Assembly (NCBI GenBank): GCA_963989245.1
Contig: OZ022353.1
Location: 26,548,024-26,612,023, forward strand
Origin: Nansenia antarctica
Taxonomy: Eukaryota > Chordata > Actinopteri > Argentiniformes > Microstomatidae
Direction of reading: 5' to 3'
DNA length: 64,000 nt
A program made the position numbers and the translations under genes. Positions within the stretch are counted from its first letter, which is position 1. Each line of letters begins with the position of its first letter. Below the pieces are notes generated by a model. It worked only from the letters and a program-made list of their open reading frames with translations. It was not told the DNA's origin and did no database searches. Shown piece by piece: positions 43,580-54,295 of this stretch.

Positions 43580-46500
43580 CAAGTTATATCAAAGTGTTGT
43601 TTTCTGCCTTTCTCGAGCACATTTTGACTTGTTGTTGAATGCTCCTATAATGTAACTCTAAATGACAATCAGAGCAACTTGAATTGCGTGTGTGCAGCCT
43701 TTTGCTCAAAAGTTATCAATGTTTCGTTTTCAGAGTCTCTTTTGACAATCTCTTAAAGAGCTGATTTCAGTCATTAACAGAGCTGTTCTGAAAGTGTCCA
43801 AGCAGCCTGTTCTGAGAGTGGACTGTTTTTTGCATTCGTTCTCAAGTTATATCAAAGTGTTGTTTTCTGCCTTTCTCAAGCACATTTTGACTTGTTGTTG
43901 AATGCTCCTATAATGTAACTCTAAATGACAATCAGAGCATCTTGAATTGCGTGTGTGCAGCCTTTTGCTCAAAAGTGATCAACGTTTCGTTTTCGGAGTC
44001 TCTTTTGACAATCTCTTCGAGAGCTGTTTTCAGTCATTAACAGAGCTGTTCTGAAAGTGTCCAAGCGGCCTGTTCTTAGAGTGGACTGTTTTTTGCATTC
44101 GTTCTCAAGTTATATCAAACTATCAAAGTGTTGTTTTCTGCCTTTCTGGAGCACATTTTGACTTGTTGTTGAATGCTCCTATAATGTAACTCTAAATGAC
44201 AATCAGAGTATGTTGAATTACGTGTGTGCAGCCTTTTGCTCAAAAGTTATCAATGTTTCGTTTTCAGAGTCTCTTTTGACAATCTCTTAAAGAGCTGATT
44301 TCAGTCATTAACAGAGCTGTTCTGAAAGTGTCCAAGCAGCCTGTTCTGAGAGTGGACTGTTTTTTGCATTCGTTCTCAAGTTATATCAAAGTGTTGTTTT
44401 CTGCCTTTCTCGAGCACATTTTGACTTGTTGTTGAATGCTCCTATAATGTTACTCTAAATGACAATCAGAGCAACTTGAATTGCGTGTGTGCAGCCTTTT
44501 GCTCAAAAGTGATCAACGTTTCGTTTTCAGAGTCTCTTTTGACAATCTCTTCGAGAGCTGTTTTCAGTCATTAACAGAGCTGTTCTGAAAGTGTCCAAGC
44601 GGCCTGTTCTGAGAGTGGACTGTTTTTTGCATTCGTTCTCAAGTTCTATCAGTGTTGTTTTCTGCTTTTATGGAGCACATTTTGACTTGTTGCTGAATGC
44701 TCCTATAATGTAACTCTAAATGACAATCAGAGCAACTTGAATTGCGTGTGTGCAGCCTTTTGCTCAAAAGTGATCAACGTTTCGTTTTCGGAGTCTCTTT
44801 TTGACAATCTCTTCGAGAGCTGTTTTCAGTCATTAACAGAGCTGTTCTGAAAGTGTCCAAGCGGCCTGTTCTTAGAGTGGACTGTTTTTTGCATTCGTTC
44901 TCAAGTTATATCAAACTATCAAAGTGTTGTTTTCTGCCTTTCTGGAGCACATTTTGACTTGTTGTTGAATGCTCCTATATGTAACTCTAAATGACAATCA
45001 GAGTATGTTGAATTACGTGTGCGCAGCCTTTTGCTCAAAAGTTATCAATGTTTCGTTTTCAGAGTCTCTTTTGACAATCTCTTCGAGAGCTGTTTTCAGT
45101 CATTAACAGAGCTGTTCTGAAAGTGTCCAAGCGGCCCGTTCTGAGAGTGGACTGTTTTTTGCATTCGTTCTCAAGTTATATCAAACTATCGAAGTGTTGT
45201 TTTCTGCCTTTCTGGAGCACATTTTGACTTGTTGTTGAATGCTCCTATAATGTAACTCTAAATGACAATCAGAGCAACTTGAATTGCGTGTGTGCAGCCT
45301 TTTGCTCAAAAGTGATCAACGTTTCGTTTTCAGAGTCTCTTTTGACAATCTCTTCGAGAGCTGATTTCAGTCATTAACAGAGCTGTTCTGAAAGTGTCCA
45401 AGCAGCCTGTTCTGAGAGTGGACTGTTTTTTGCATTCGTTCTCAAGTTATATCAAAGTGTTGTTTTCTGCCTTTCTCGAGCACATTTTGACTTGTTGTTG
45501 AATGCTCCTATAATGTAACTCTAAATGACAATCAGAGCAACTTGAATTGCGTGTGTGCAGCCTTTTGCTCAAAAGTTATCAATGTTTCGTTTTCAGAGTC
45601 TCTTTTGACAATCTCTTAAAGAGCTGATTTCAGTCATTAACAGAGCTGTTCTGAAAGTGTCCAAGCAGCCTGTTCTGAGAGTGGACTGTTTTTTGCATTC
45701 GTTCTCAAGTTATATCAAAGTGTTGTTTTCTGCCTTTCTCGAGCACATTTTGACTTGTTGTTGAATGCTCCTATAATGTAACTCTAAATGACAATCAGAG
45801 CATCTTGAATTGCGTGTGTGCAGCCTTTTGCTCAAAAGTGATCAACGTTTCGTTTTCGGAGTCTCTTTTGACAATCTCTTCGAGAGCTGTTTTCAGTCAT
45901 TAACAGAGCTGTTCTGAAAGGGTCCAAGCGGCCTGTTCTTAGAGTGGACTGTTTTTTGCATTCGTTCTCAAGTTATATCAAACTATCAAAGTGTTGTTTT
46001 CTGCCTTTCTGGAGCACATTTTGACTTGTTGTTGAATACTCCTATAATGTAACTCTAAATGACAATCAGAGTATGTTGAATTACGTGTGTGCAGCCTTTT
46101 GCTCAAAAGTTATCAATGTTTCGTTTTCAGAGTCTCTTTTGACAATCTCTTAAAGAGCTGATTTCAGTCATTAACAGAGCTGTTCTGAAAGTGTCCAAGC
46201 AGCCTGTTCTGAGAGTGGACTGTTTTTTGCATTCGTTCTCAAGTTATATCAAAGTGTTGTTTTCTGCCTTTCTCGAGCACATTTTGACTTGTTGTTGAAT
46301 GCTCCTATAATGTAACTCTAAATGACAATCAGAGCAACTTGAATTGCGTGTGTGCAGCCTTTTGCTCAAAAGTTATCAATGTTTCGTTTTCAGAGTCTCT
46401 TTTGACAATCTCTTAAAGAGCTGATTTCAGTCATTAACAGAGCTGTTCTGAAAGTGTCCAAGCAGCCTGTTCTGAGAGTGGACTGTTTTTTGCATTCGTT

Positions 46501-48057
46501 CTCAAGTTATATCAAAGTGTTGTTTTCTGCCTTTCTCGAGCACATTTTGACTTGTTGTTGAATGCTCCTATAATGTAACTCTAAATGACAATCAGAGCAA
46601 CTTGAATTGCGTGTGTGCAGCCTTTTGCTCAAAAGTTATCAATGTTTCGTTTTCAGAGTCTCTTTTGACAATCTCTTAAAGAGCTGATTTCAGTCATTAA
46701 CAGAGCTGTTCTGAAAGTGTCCAAGCAGCCTGTTCTGAGAGTGGACTGTTTTTTGCATTCGTTCTCAAGTTATATCAAAGTGTTGTTTTCTGCCTTTCTC
46801 GAGCACATTTTGACTTGTTGTTGAATGCTCCTATAATGTAACTCTAAATGACAATCAGAGCATCTTGAATTGCGTGTGTGCAGCCTTTTGCTCAAAAGTG
46901 ATCAACGTTTCGTTTTCGGAGTCTCTTTTGACAATCTCTTCGAGAGCTGTTTTCAGTCATTAACAGAGCTGTTCTGAAAGGGTCCAAGCGGCCTGTTCTT
47001 AGAGTGGACTGTTTTTTGCATTCGTTCTCAAGTTATATCAAACTATCAAAGTGTTGTTTTCTGCCTTTCTGGAGCACATTTTGACTTGTTGTTGAATACT
47101 CCTATAATGTAACTCTAAATGACAATCAGAGTATGTTGAATTACGTGTGTGCAGCCTTTTGCTCAAAAGTTATCAATGTTTCGTTTTCAGAGTCTCTTTT
47201 GACAATCTCTTAAAGAGCTGATTTCAGTCATTAACAGAGCTGTTCTGAAAGTGTCCAAGCAGCCTGTTCTGAGAGTGGACTGTTTTTTGCATTCGTTCTC
47301 AAGTTATATCAAAGTGTTGTTTTCTGCCTTTCTCGAGCACATTTTGACTTGTTGTTGAATGCTCCTATAATGTAACTCTAAATGACAATCAGAGCAACTT
47401 GAATTGCGTGTGTGCAGCCTTTTGCTCAAAAGTGATCAACGTTTCGTTTTCAGAGTCTCTTTTGACAATCTCTTCGAGAGCTGTTTTCAGTCATTAACAG
47501 AGCTGTTCTGAAAGTGTCCAAGCGGCCTGTTCTGAGAGTGGACTGTTTTTTGCATTCGTTCTCAAGTTCTATCAATGTTGTTTTCTGCTTTTCTGGAGCA
47601 CATTTTGACTTGTTGCTGAATGCTCCTATAATGTAACTCTAAATGACAATCAGAGCAACTTGAATTGCGTGTGTGCAGCCTTTTGCTCAAAAGTGATCAA
47701 CGTTTCGTTTTCGGAGTCTCTTTTTGACAATCTCTTCGAGAGCTGTTTTCAGTCATTAACAGAGCTGTTCTGAAAGTGTCCAAGCGGCCTGTTCTTAGAG
47801 TGGACTGTTTTTTGCATTCGTTCTCAAGTTATATCAAACTATCAAAGTGTTGTTTTCTGCCTTTCTGGAGCACATTTTGACTTGTTGTTGAATGCTCCTA
47901 TATGTAACTCTAAATGACAATCAGAGTATGTTGAATTACGTGTGCGCAGCCTTTTGCTCAAAAGTTATCAATGTTTCGTTTTCAGAGTCTCTTTTGACAA
48001 TCTCTTCGAGAGCTGTTTTCAGTCATTAACAGAGCTGTTCTGAAAGTGTCCAAGCGG
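43580..48057. repeat. Satellite array, right segment, ending at a hAT terminus
   Basis: The same monomer resumes right after the retroviral 3' LTR and runs without other sequence to 48057, where it stops inside a monomer at the left terminal inverted repeat of a hAT transposon. Monomers with TTGAATACTCC and GGGTCCAAGCGG recur at about 45.92-46.04 kb and 46.98-47.10 kb, giving a block period of about 1.07 kb. Copies with an extra T in GTCTCTTTTTGAC occur at 29.89, 44.79 and 47.72 kb and show that blocks were duplicated across the retroviral insertion point. No satellite is seen to the right of the hAT element. Confidence 0.97.
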
Positions 48058-48482
48058 CAGTGGCGAAGCTACCAGGGTGGCAAGGGGTGGCAGCTGCCAC
48101 CCTTGAAAAAAGTCCTGCCACCCCAGTTACACAGACCAACTGATATAATTTGTATTATTATTATTTGATCTTTATCTTTATTTTTAATCAGAATTCAGTG
48201 TAAAATTCCCAAATGTCCAAGTTTGAAAAATAAACTCACTGTCTGTTCCACCCCTCCGTCTCAAATGGTTGCACCCTATTTCACACGGGGAGATTTGAAT
48301 AGGCTATGTGTGTTCCAACAGTTTACCGCACAGCTGATTAATCAATTAAACCTGAGCTGTCTTTCTGGTGCTGTGCCGTGTGGAGCCTGTTCAGGTAATG
48401 TTAAATGTGGTTTTAACTAATTATGTTATTACGTTTACAATTCATTACCTATTGGATATGCTTAGTAAATTAATTGATTTTT

Positions 48483-49075
48483 TCAGATTCAGATTCAGAT
48501 TCAGATAACGTTTATTGCCATTATGCATACACATATAGGAATTTGCTTCAACATTACAGTAAGTGCGTTTATACTTTTTTCACGTGTCAAAAAACAGGAC
48601 AACACAGGACAGACAACAGTGCATTGGATAGTGCAATATAAAGTGCAGTGCAGAGTTTTTACAGTGAGTCCAGTGCATATTCAGTCCTGGGCAGACTTGG
48701 GGGCGGGGGGGAGGGGGAAGCCAGAGTCATTTATCAGCCTGGCGGCTGAGGGGTAGAAACTGAGCCTGTGGCGGGCCTTCAGTGCCTTAGGCAGCCGCAA
48801 CCTTCTTCCAGAGGGAAGCAGGGTGAGGAGGCCGTGGCCGGGGTGGAAGGGGTCTGCCATGATCTTCCTTGCCCTCCTCAGAGCCCTGGTGTCATGCAGG
48901 GAGTTGAGGGAGGGCAAGGGACAGCCGATCACCCTCTCTGCTGAACGTAACACCCGCTGCAACTTGGCCTTGTCCTTGGTCGTTGCAGCAGGGAACCAGG
49001 TGATGATGGAGTGGGTGAGGATGGACTCTATGATGGCCGTGTAAAACTGGACCATCATGGACCTCGGCAGCCTGA
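48483..49075 (-). mobile_element. 5'-truncated L2-like LINE fragment
   Basis: On the minus strand, 49058-48681 encodes the C-terminal end of a non-LTR reverse transcriptase: LQRVLRSAERVIGC, then HPGHGLLTLLPSGRR and a conserved basic stretch. A short 3' UTR follows, ending in the tail repeat (ATCTGA)n at 48483-48507. Strong 5' truncation is normal for LINE copies. It sits inside the hAT element's 5' non-coding part. Confidence 0.8.
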
Positions 49076-49317
49076 CATTGGATGTTCATCAATGTAACGT
49101 TATTTGCTGAGTTATGAAGCGAAGACGTCAGCTGTTAGCTAGCTATTTAGCTTTTACTTACTGTTTAGCTAACGTTGGCGTTATTATAGTTATGTCATTG
49201 TAACACGATGTTAATGTATGTTGAAAATATGGTGCAGGAAGAAGGGTAGTAACAAAATGAAGAGGAACGGCAACGGTGATATTAGGATTTTCTTTGGCAA
49301 GCGACATCAGCCAGATC

Positions 49318-49407
49318 ATGGCAGTACAGAGGCTGAGGAAGCGAGTCATGGCAGTACAGAGGCTGAGGAAGCGAGTCATGGCAGTACAGAGGCTGAGGAA
49401 GAGACAC
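49318..49407 (+). repeat. Three 30-bp coding repeats in transposase exon 1
   Basis: Three tandem units beginning ATGGCAGTACAGAGGCTGAG keep the frame and are essentially identical, so they amplified recently. Confidence 0.9.
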
Positions 49408-49443
49408 CAGTTGTCCCTAGTTCAGCTGCAGCTGGTCCTCATG

Positions 49444-49674
49444 GTATGAATGTTTATGATTTCCACTTTTTGTTCCAGTCCATTATTACATTTGAATCAA
49501 ACCCATATAATACAAGTAGTGACATGTTATCAAAGCTACAGTACAGTATCATGTGTTAGCTTTAATCAAAAGTATATTTACTTGGTGAATATAAGTTGTG
49601 ACATTGACCATCAGGGAGTAATCCGATCAGACCTATATCTGATTTTTTTCCCTCCTTTATTTTTATTTTCCTAG
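49444..49674 (+). other. Transposase intron
   Basis: The 231-bp intron begins GTATGA after CCTCATG and ends in a T-rich tract plus TTTCCTAG. Removing it joins the low-complexity N-terminus to the zinc-finger exon in frame. Confidence 0.7.
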
Positions 49675-51721
49675 ATATTTCCAAACACAGAGGAGATGGC
49701 CCGACACAACCATCCTTGGAGACGTTTCCCAAGACATTGCAGGGTGGAGCCAGAAGGAGTTTCCGTGCCGACTGGTACAAGATACATCCCTGGCTGGAAT
49801 ACTCCCAGTCGAAAGACGCAAGTTATTGTTTCTCTTGTAGACACTTTTCTCTGCCCAATGCCCCTAAGAGTGTGTTTATGGATGGATATTCAAATTGGAA
49901 GAAAGCCACATTTAAGGACAGTGGATTTTGTTCCCATGCTAAATCTGAGAGCCATGTTAATGCAATGTTTGCGTGGACAGAGAATAAGAAAATGATAGAT
50001 AAAAACACATCAATGTTAGTAATGATGGATGAAGAGTCCAGAAAAAAAGTAATCGAAAATCAGAAATATATCAAAACACTAGGTGAAGTTCTGCTGTTAA
50101 CAGCAACTCAACATATTTCCCAGCGGGGTCACAGGGAATCTCCTGAGTCTGATAATAGAGGCAATTTCTTAGAGATTTTAGATATCCTATGCAAGCATGA
50201 CCCATTTTTAAAGAAAAGAATGGAAGAGCAAGCCAAAAATGCTAAATACACATGCAGCAGTATCCAAAATGAAATACTCCAGTGTTTGGCAGGGATGGTT
50301 CAAGAGGAGATCATAAAGGAGGTCAAAGAGAGTGCACAGTTTTCTGTTCTAGTGGATGAAACGAAAGATGTCAAGAAAAAAGAGCAGATGTCTTTTGTTC
50401 TTCGTTACTACTATAACGGTGTAGTACATGAGAGTTTTCTGGAGTTTCAAGAGGCAGAGAAACTGGATGCTGCCAGTTTAACAGAAAAAATGATAGGCTG
50501 TTTAGAGAAGCATGGGCTAGAATATAAGAAAAACCTAGTTGGTCAAGGCTACGATGGAGCATCAACTATGAGTGGGAAGCATTCTGGTGTCCAAGCCAGA
50601 ATAAAAGAAGTAGCCAAGCATGCATTTTACGTTCATTGCAGTGCACACTGCTTAAACTTAGTGATAGTGGACAGTGTGAAATCTGTACCCGACGCTGCAA
50701 ATTTCTTTTCATTGTTAGAGCGACTGTATGTATTTATATCAGGGTCTTATGTCCATCCCAAATGGTTGGCGGTGCAGAGGGAGATGTTTGATGGTGAACC
50801 AAGGGAACTCCAGCGGCTCAGCGATACACGATGGGCCTGCAGATATTTAGCTTGTCGCAATGTTATGGATAGGTTGCCTGCTTTAATGCAAGTACTTGAA
50901 GACATTTCAGATGAGGACAATCCGGACAGAGCTGTTGAAGCAAGAGGGCTACTGGTTCAAATTGATCTGAATTTTATTGGATGCCTTACAGTTTTTAGAA
51001 AAGTACTAGGTGACACCCGATTTTTGTCAGATATGCTCGGATAACAAAGAAACTTAAAGGTAGTGTTATCACGTCTACACTAGGACAGCACACAATACCA
51101 GACAGCAAAAGTATTTTCTAACTAAAATATTTTATCCTGTCATTGATTGCATGATTGGTGAAATGCAAAGACGATTCTCTAGCTTTAACTGTCACATCAT
51201 GCAGGGTATCCAGGCACTGAATCCATCCAGCAGCAGCTTTTTGAATGAGGAGGCAGTTAATCTTTTAGCAAATGCATATGGATCAAATGTAGATAACCTT
51301 AAACACGAACTGCAGCAGATTAGAGGATTGTTGGATCAACAAGCAACAAATGGAAAACAAAATCCCTCCAGTTTAATGGAATTAGTTAATTTGTTGGATC
51401 CATACAAGACGGTTTTCTTGGAGATGTTCAGATTATGTAAAATAGCTGTAGTATTGCCGGTCACGCATGCAGCATGTGAGAGGAGTTTTTCAACTCTTAA
51501 AATAGTAAAGAATCACCTGCGCTCTACCATGGCAGAGAATAGATTAACTAAATTAATTAAATTAAGTATTGCAGTTCTCAGCATTGAGTCTAAACGTGCA
51601 AAAGCTCTGAATTTGGATGAGTTTGTGAAGCGATTTGCTGCACAGCATAGCAATCATCGCATTCAGCTTTTGTAAATGTATTTATTTGTATTTTTTTATT
51701 ATTTATTTTTTTAATAGCAGA

Positions 51722-52060
51722 TTTTGTGTCAAGGCAAGTTTATTTGTATAGCACTTATACAACAGGGGCAATTGCATTACATTATTTAAAAACATTTTTT
51801 TTTAATGTAATTAGGAGGATTTTGAATTCAATTCTCTGAGAGACTGGTAGCCAGTGCAGGGATCTCAGGATTGGTGTAATGTGTTCAAAGTTCTTTGTTT
51901 TTGTTAGGACCCTAGCAGCGGTGTTTTGGATGAGCTGCAATTTACGAACAGCTCCTTTAGATAGGCCTGTTAGTAGACTACAATACTCAAGTCTACTCCA
52001 AACAAATGCATGGATGAGTTTTTCAAGGTCTTGCTTGGACATGAAACCTCTCATTCTTGT
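51722..52060 (-). mobile_element. Second LINE 3' fragment, L2/CR1-like
   Basis: Minus-strand 52054-51782 encodes a reverse-transcriptase C-terminus (SRLEYCSLLTGL, IQNTAARVLTKTK, LHWLPVSQRIEFK). The 3' end includes the complement of GGCAAGTTTATTTGTATAGC (51734-51753), a terminal sequence I recognise from fish LINEs. The frame breaks shortly after the conserved part. Confidence 0.72.
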
Positions 52061-52362
52061 TTGTTCTGACGATCAAGTTCAGCGCGCATTGTTCATGTTC
52101 CTTGTTTATTGTCTCAGAATGAAAGAGATAATAAAATGTTTTTTTCTCCCACAAACCTATGTCTTTGTAATCATTTACTGGATGAGAGAGAAACCTGTAC
52201 ACATGCACACACTAGTTCTATATGTAGAACAGGCTGTAAGGGATGATAAATATACATAAATGTAAGACATTAAGATAGCCACTTCATCAAAAAAATATCA
52301 CTAAAATATCTGCTTGCCACCCCTTTGCCACCCCATGTATAAATCTCTAGAATCGCCACTGC

Positions 52363-52734
52363 CTTATTGTCCGGGACCGTCCGCACTCGCTCCACGATCT
52401 AGTCACCCTGGCCCTGCTCATGGATGAGCGACTGCGGGAGCGCCACCGAGAGCGCAACCCACGCTCCATGGTTCCCCTTCATCCTGGTTCCAGCCGTACG
52501 CCCACTATCCCCAGCTCTGCGGTAACCCGCTCTGCACTGCCCCCTCGTGTCCCCATGCTGCCCCCGGCTCCTTTCTCCTCCGGGTCGGGGGAGGAGCCTA
52601 TGCAGATCGGCCGGTCTCGTCTGTCTCAGGAGGAGAGAGAGCAGAGGATGCGGGATCACCTGTGCCTATACTGTGGGAAGCCCGGACATGTTCTCCGGAC
52701 GTGCCCGGCTCGCCCAAAAGACCCGGCTCACTAA
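52363..52734 (+). pseudogene. gag: Chromovirus Gag, C-terminal part
   Basis: The frame is open from the hAT border (reading HSLHDLVTLALLMDERLRER) to TAA at 52732-52734. It has a Pro/Ser-rich linker, EEPMQIGRSRLS, and one zinc knuckle C-X2-C-X4-H-X4-C (CLYCGKPGHVLRTC). This order is typical of fish sushi-like chromovirus gag. The N-terminal capsid part is missing because the hAT element occupies that side. Confidence 0.85.
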
Positions 52735-54290
52735 TTGGGGGATTATTAGTGAGCCGTGCCTCGTTCCCCCAGCCCAACGGATACCTCAACCGCCTGTTCC
52801 CAGCCACCCTTTCCTGGGGTAAGGAGTCCCTGTCCGTCAGCGCTCTCATTGATTCTGGGGCTGACGAATGCCTTATGGACATTACTCTTGCTCGTCAGGC
52901 TGGTATTCCACTCGTTCCCCTTGACAGAGCCTTGTCTCCCCAGGCTATTGACGGGCGTTCCCTTGGTCAAATTACTCACAGCACTGAATCCCTCACCCTC
53001 ACTCTGTCTGGTAATCACGTGGAGACAGCACGCTTCCTTGTTTTGCACGCACCCACTGCACCCCTAGTGTTAGGTAGGCCGTGGTTGGAGAGACACGATC
53101 CTCACATCTCCTGGACCACTGGGCGGATTTTGGGTTGGAGCATTGCGTGTCATGCCAACTGTCTGCGCTCCGCCCATTCTCCGTCCAGCGGTCCCAGGCC
53201 CGTAGTCTCTCCCCCGGATGTCACCGGTGTCCCCTCCGTTTATCACGACGTTGCCCTGGTGTTTAGTAAGGACCGAGCCCTTTCACTTCCCCCTCACCGG
53301 CCATATGATTGTCCCATCGACCTCCTTCCCGGGGCAGCCCTTCCCACGGGTCGTCTCTACAACCTCTCGGTCCCGGAGAAGGAGGTGATGCGTAATTATA
53401 TTGCCGAGTCCCTAGCCTCAGGTGTAATTAGACCATCGTCTTCCCCCCTAGCGGCGGGCTTCTTCTTTGTGGCGAAGAAGGATGGTAGCCTGAGGCCCTG
53501 TATTGATTTTCGTAAATTGAATGATATCACCATTAAAAATAAGTACCCACTCCCCCTTATGAGTTCCACTTTCGAGCCACTCACTCACGCCCGGGTGTTC
53601 ACCAAGCATGACCTTCGGAACGCCTATCACTTAGTTAGGGTCAAGAAGGGGGACGAGTGGAAGACCGGTTTCAACACCCACCTGGGTCACTTTGAATACC
53701 TCGTGATGCCTTTCGGCCTATCCAACGCACCCGGGGTTTTCCAGGAGTTGGTTAACGATGTGCTGAGGGATATGATCAACATCTTTGTTGTGGTATACCT
53801 GGACGACATCCTGGTCTTTTCACGGACCATGGAGGAACACCACCAGCATGTTCGGCTAGTCCTGCAGCGCCTCCTTGAGAACCGCCTCTACGTCAAGGCA
53901 GAGATGTGCGCCTTCCACTCCACCTCCGTTACCTACCTGGGGTTCGTCGTGGAAGAGGGGCGGATGCGTGCGGACCCGGCCAAAATCAAGGCAGTGGTAG
54001 AGTGGCCGCGGCCCACCGACCGAACCCAACTCCGACGCTTCCTCGGGTTCATCAAGGGGTTTAGCCAGGTGGCGGCCCCCCTCACCGCACTCACCTCCAC
54101 TGCTCATCTGTTCTCCTGGAGCCCGGAGGCAGAGGCTGCCTTCTCTGCCCTTAAGGGCCTCTTCACCACTGCGCCTGTGTTGGCTCACCCCGATCCAGCT
54201 AGACAATTCATTGTGGAGGTGGATGCGTCCGACACGGGGGTCGGGCCGTCCTCTCCCAGCGGTCGGAGGAGGACCAGAAGATCCACCCCT
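52662..54290 (+). pseudogene. pol: Chromovirus Pol, protease-RT-RNase H part
   Basis: The frame overlaps gag in -1 and is open to 54404, though meaningful only to about 54,250. Protease has DSGADECLMD at about residue 64. Reverse transcriptase has KHDLRNAYHLVRV and YLDD near 376-379. RNase H begins EVDASDTGVG. Two defects are visible. A segment after RRFLGF is shortened by some residues in the connection region. At about 54,250 one G is lost and soon after (about 54,288) a stop and a deletion of roughly 15 codons remove the centre of the RNase H start. The polyprotein would end prematurely. Confidence 0.87.
52713..52770 (+). promoter_or_regulatory. -1 frameshift signal with H-type pseudoknot
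   Basis: CCCAAAA (52713-52719) is in register C CCA AAA with gag. After a 4-nt spacer comes a perfect 12-bp stem: CGGCTCACTAAT (52724-52735) with ATTAGTGAGCCG (52745-52756). Loop bases GGGGGA (52737-52742) pair with TCCCCC (52765-52770). A -1 slip enters the pol frame. Confidence 0.82.
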
Positions 54291-54295
54291 GAGCC

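Larger units (their letters stand above)
49257..51675 (+). pseudogene. hAT transposase (TTF zinc finger, DUF4371, HATC), broken
   Basis: Exon 1 (49257-49443) starts MKRNGNGDIRIFF and includes three perfect 10-residue repeats (HGSTEAEEAS-type). It joins exon 2 (from 49675) in phase 1. Exon 2 encodes a TTF-type zinc finger (WLEYSQSKDASYCFSCRHF), then the RNase H-like transposase core with LVDETKDV and GQGYDGASTMSG, followed by HCSAHCLNLV, as in ZMYM1-like host genes and their hAT relatives. The frame stops at 51042-51044 after FLSDML. A C-terminal HATC dimerisation segment (CERSFSTLKIVKNHLRSTM, 51478-51534) resumes in another frame from about 51,120. Around 100 expected residues are missing between them, so the enzyme is dead. 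Confidence 0.87.
48058..52361 (+). mobile_element. hAT DNA transposon, decayed, ZMYM1-like transposase
   Basis: Termini are CAGTGGCGA at 48058-48066 and TCGCCACTG at 52353-52361, a 9-bp inverted repeat. Behind them, both ends carry a subterminal inverted GGTGGCAAGGGGTGGCA-like block. Inside is a broken hAT transposase with one intron. Two LINE fragments (48483-49075 and 51722-52060, both minus) have inserted. The expected 8-bp target duplication is absent: the left flank is satellite (CCAAGCGG), the right flank is chromovirus gag (CCTTATTG). Confidence 0.88.
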
